DNA of 6,190 bases from contig DASXDG010000137.1 in the NCBI GenBank assembly GCA_036490795.1, forward strand, positions 1-6,190. Reading direction: 5' to 3'. The first letter of the stretch is position 1. Every line of letters begins with the position of its first letter. The notes below the pieces were generated by a model. The model worked only from the letters and a program-made list of their open reading frames with translations. It did not search any database and was not told where the DNA came from. The position numbers were made by a program, and so were the translations under genes. The DNA comes from JAFARZ01 sp036490795 (GTDB taxonomy: Bacteria > Actinomycetota > Actinomycetes > Streptosporangiales > Streptosporangiaceae). Below are positions 6,166-6,190 of this stretch, in pieces.

Positions 6166-6190
6166 ATGGCTGGACGGGTAGCAGGCAAGG
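6166..6190 (+). CDS. SDR-family oxidoreductase, N-terminal fragment (mycofactocin-coupled type)
   Basis: Only eight codons are inside the window: MAGRVAGK. The start is well supported, with AAGGGAG (6151-6157) 8 nt before the ATG. From family knowledge, the opening MAGRV-GKVA(F/L)ITGAARGQG is very characteristic of mycofactocin-coupled short-chain dehydrogenases of actinomycetes, which hold their NAD cofactor tightly and pass electrons to mycofactocin. The visible residues fit that opening, but the glycine-rich motif lies beyond the edge, so the call is provisional. The gene is transcribed away from the glycosyltransferase operon and shares the intergenic control region with it. Confidence 0.6.

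Noticed and set aside
1..6190. CRISPR array, insertion sequence, tRNA or rRNA
   Set aside because: No regularly spaced repeats, transposase motifs, terminal inverted repeats or tRNA-like cloverleaf were seen on either strand.

Overview
The window reads as chromosomal DNA from a high-GC actinomycete. Most of it is strongly GC-rich with GC-ending codons. The last 25 bases open a short-chain dehydrogenase whose first residues look like the mycofactocin-coupled SDR family, which is found mostly in Actinomycetota. The genus cannot be fixed from the sequence.

Layout. Nearly everything (1-5907) is one minus-strand operon read right to left. (a) 2752-5907 is a 1051-residue membrane protein fusing a GtrA-like domain, a GT2 glycosyltransferase domain and a GT-C (PMT/ArnT-like) domain. 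(b) 1277-2755 is a second, stand-alone GT-C glycosyltransferase of 492 residues. (c) 168-1280 is a lipoprotein with a probable TIM-barrel glycoside hydrolase fold. (d) 1-134 is the start of a secreted protein with a clear signal peptide, cut by the window edge. Genes a/b and b/c overlap by ATGA, so translational coupling is likely; c and d are 33 nt apart. A 258-nt divergent intergenic region (5908-6165) follows. It holds a plausible promoter, a perfect TGTGA-N6-TCACA site, a palindrome over the -10 box, further inverted repeats and a 5'-UTR hairpin. The plus-strand SDR gene starts at 6166.

How the genes could work together (inference). The first protein carries in one chain the three parts that Gtr-type glycan-modifying systems usually encode separately: a lipid-linked-sugar translocation partner (GtrA), a cytoplasmic GT2 enzyme anchored by C-terminal membrane segments, and a GT-C enzyme that uses polyprenyl-phosphate-sugar outside the membrane. 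The second GT-C enzyme would add another sugar or act on another acceptor. The lipoprotein could trim or remodel the glycan, and the secreted protein could be an acceptor or further surface factor. The acceptor and sugars are unknown.

The most striking feature is compositional. The GT-C part of the fusion (about 2780-4380) is clearly poorer in GC, with many A/T-ending codons, while the GtrA-GT2 half of the same gene and the downstream genes are typical high-GC DNA. The shift falls at the linker before the first membrane helix of the GT-C domain, suggesting that this domain has a different origin.
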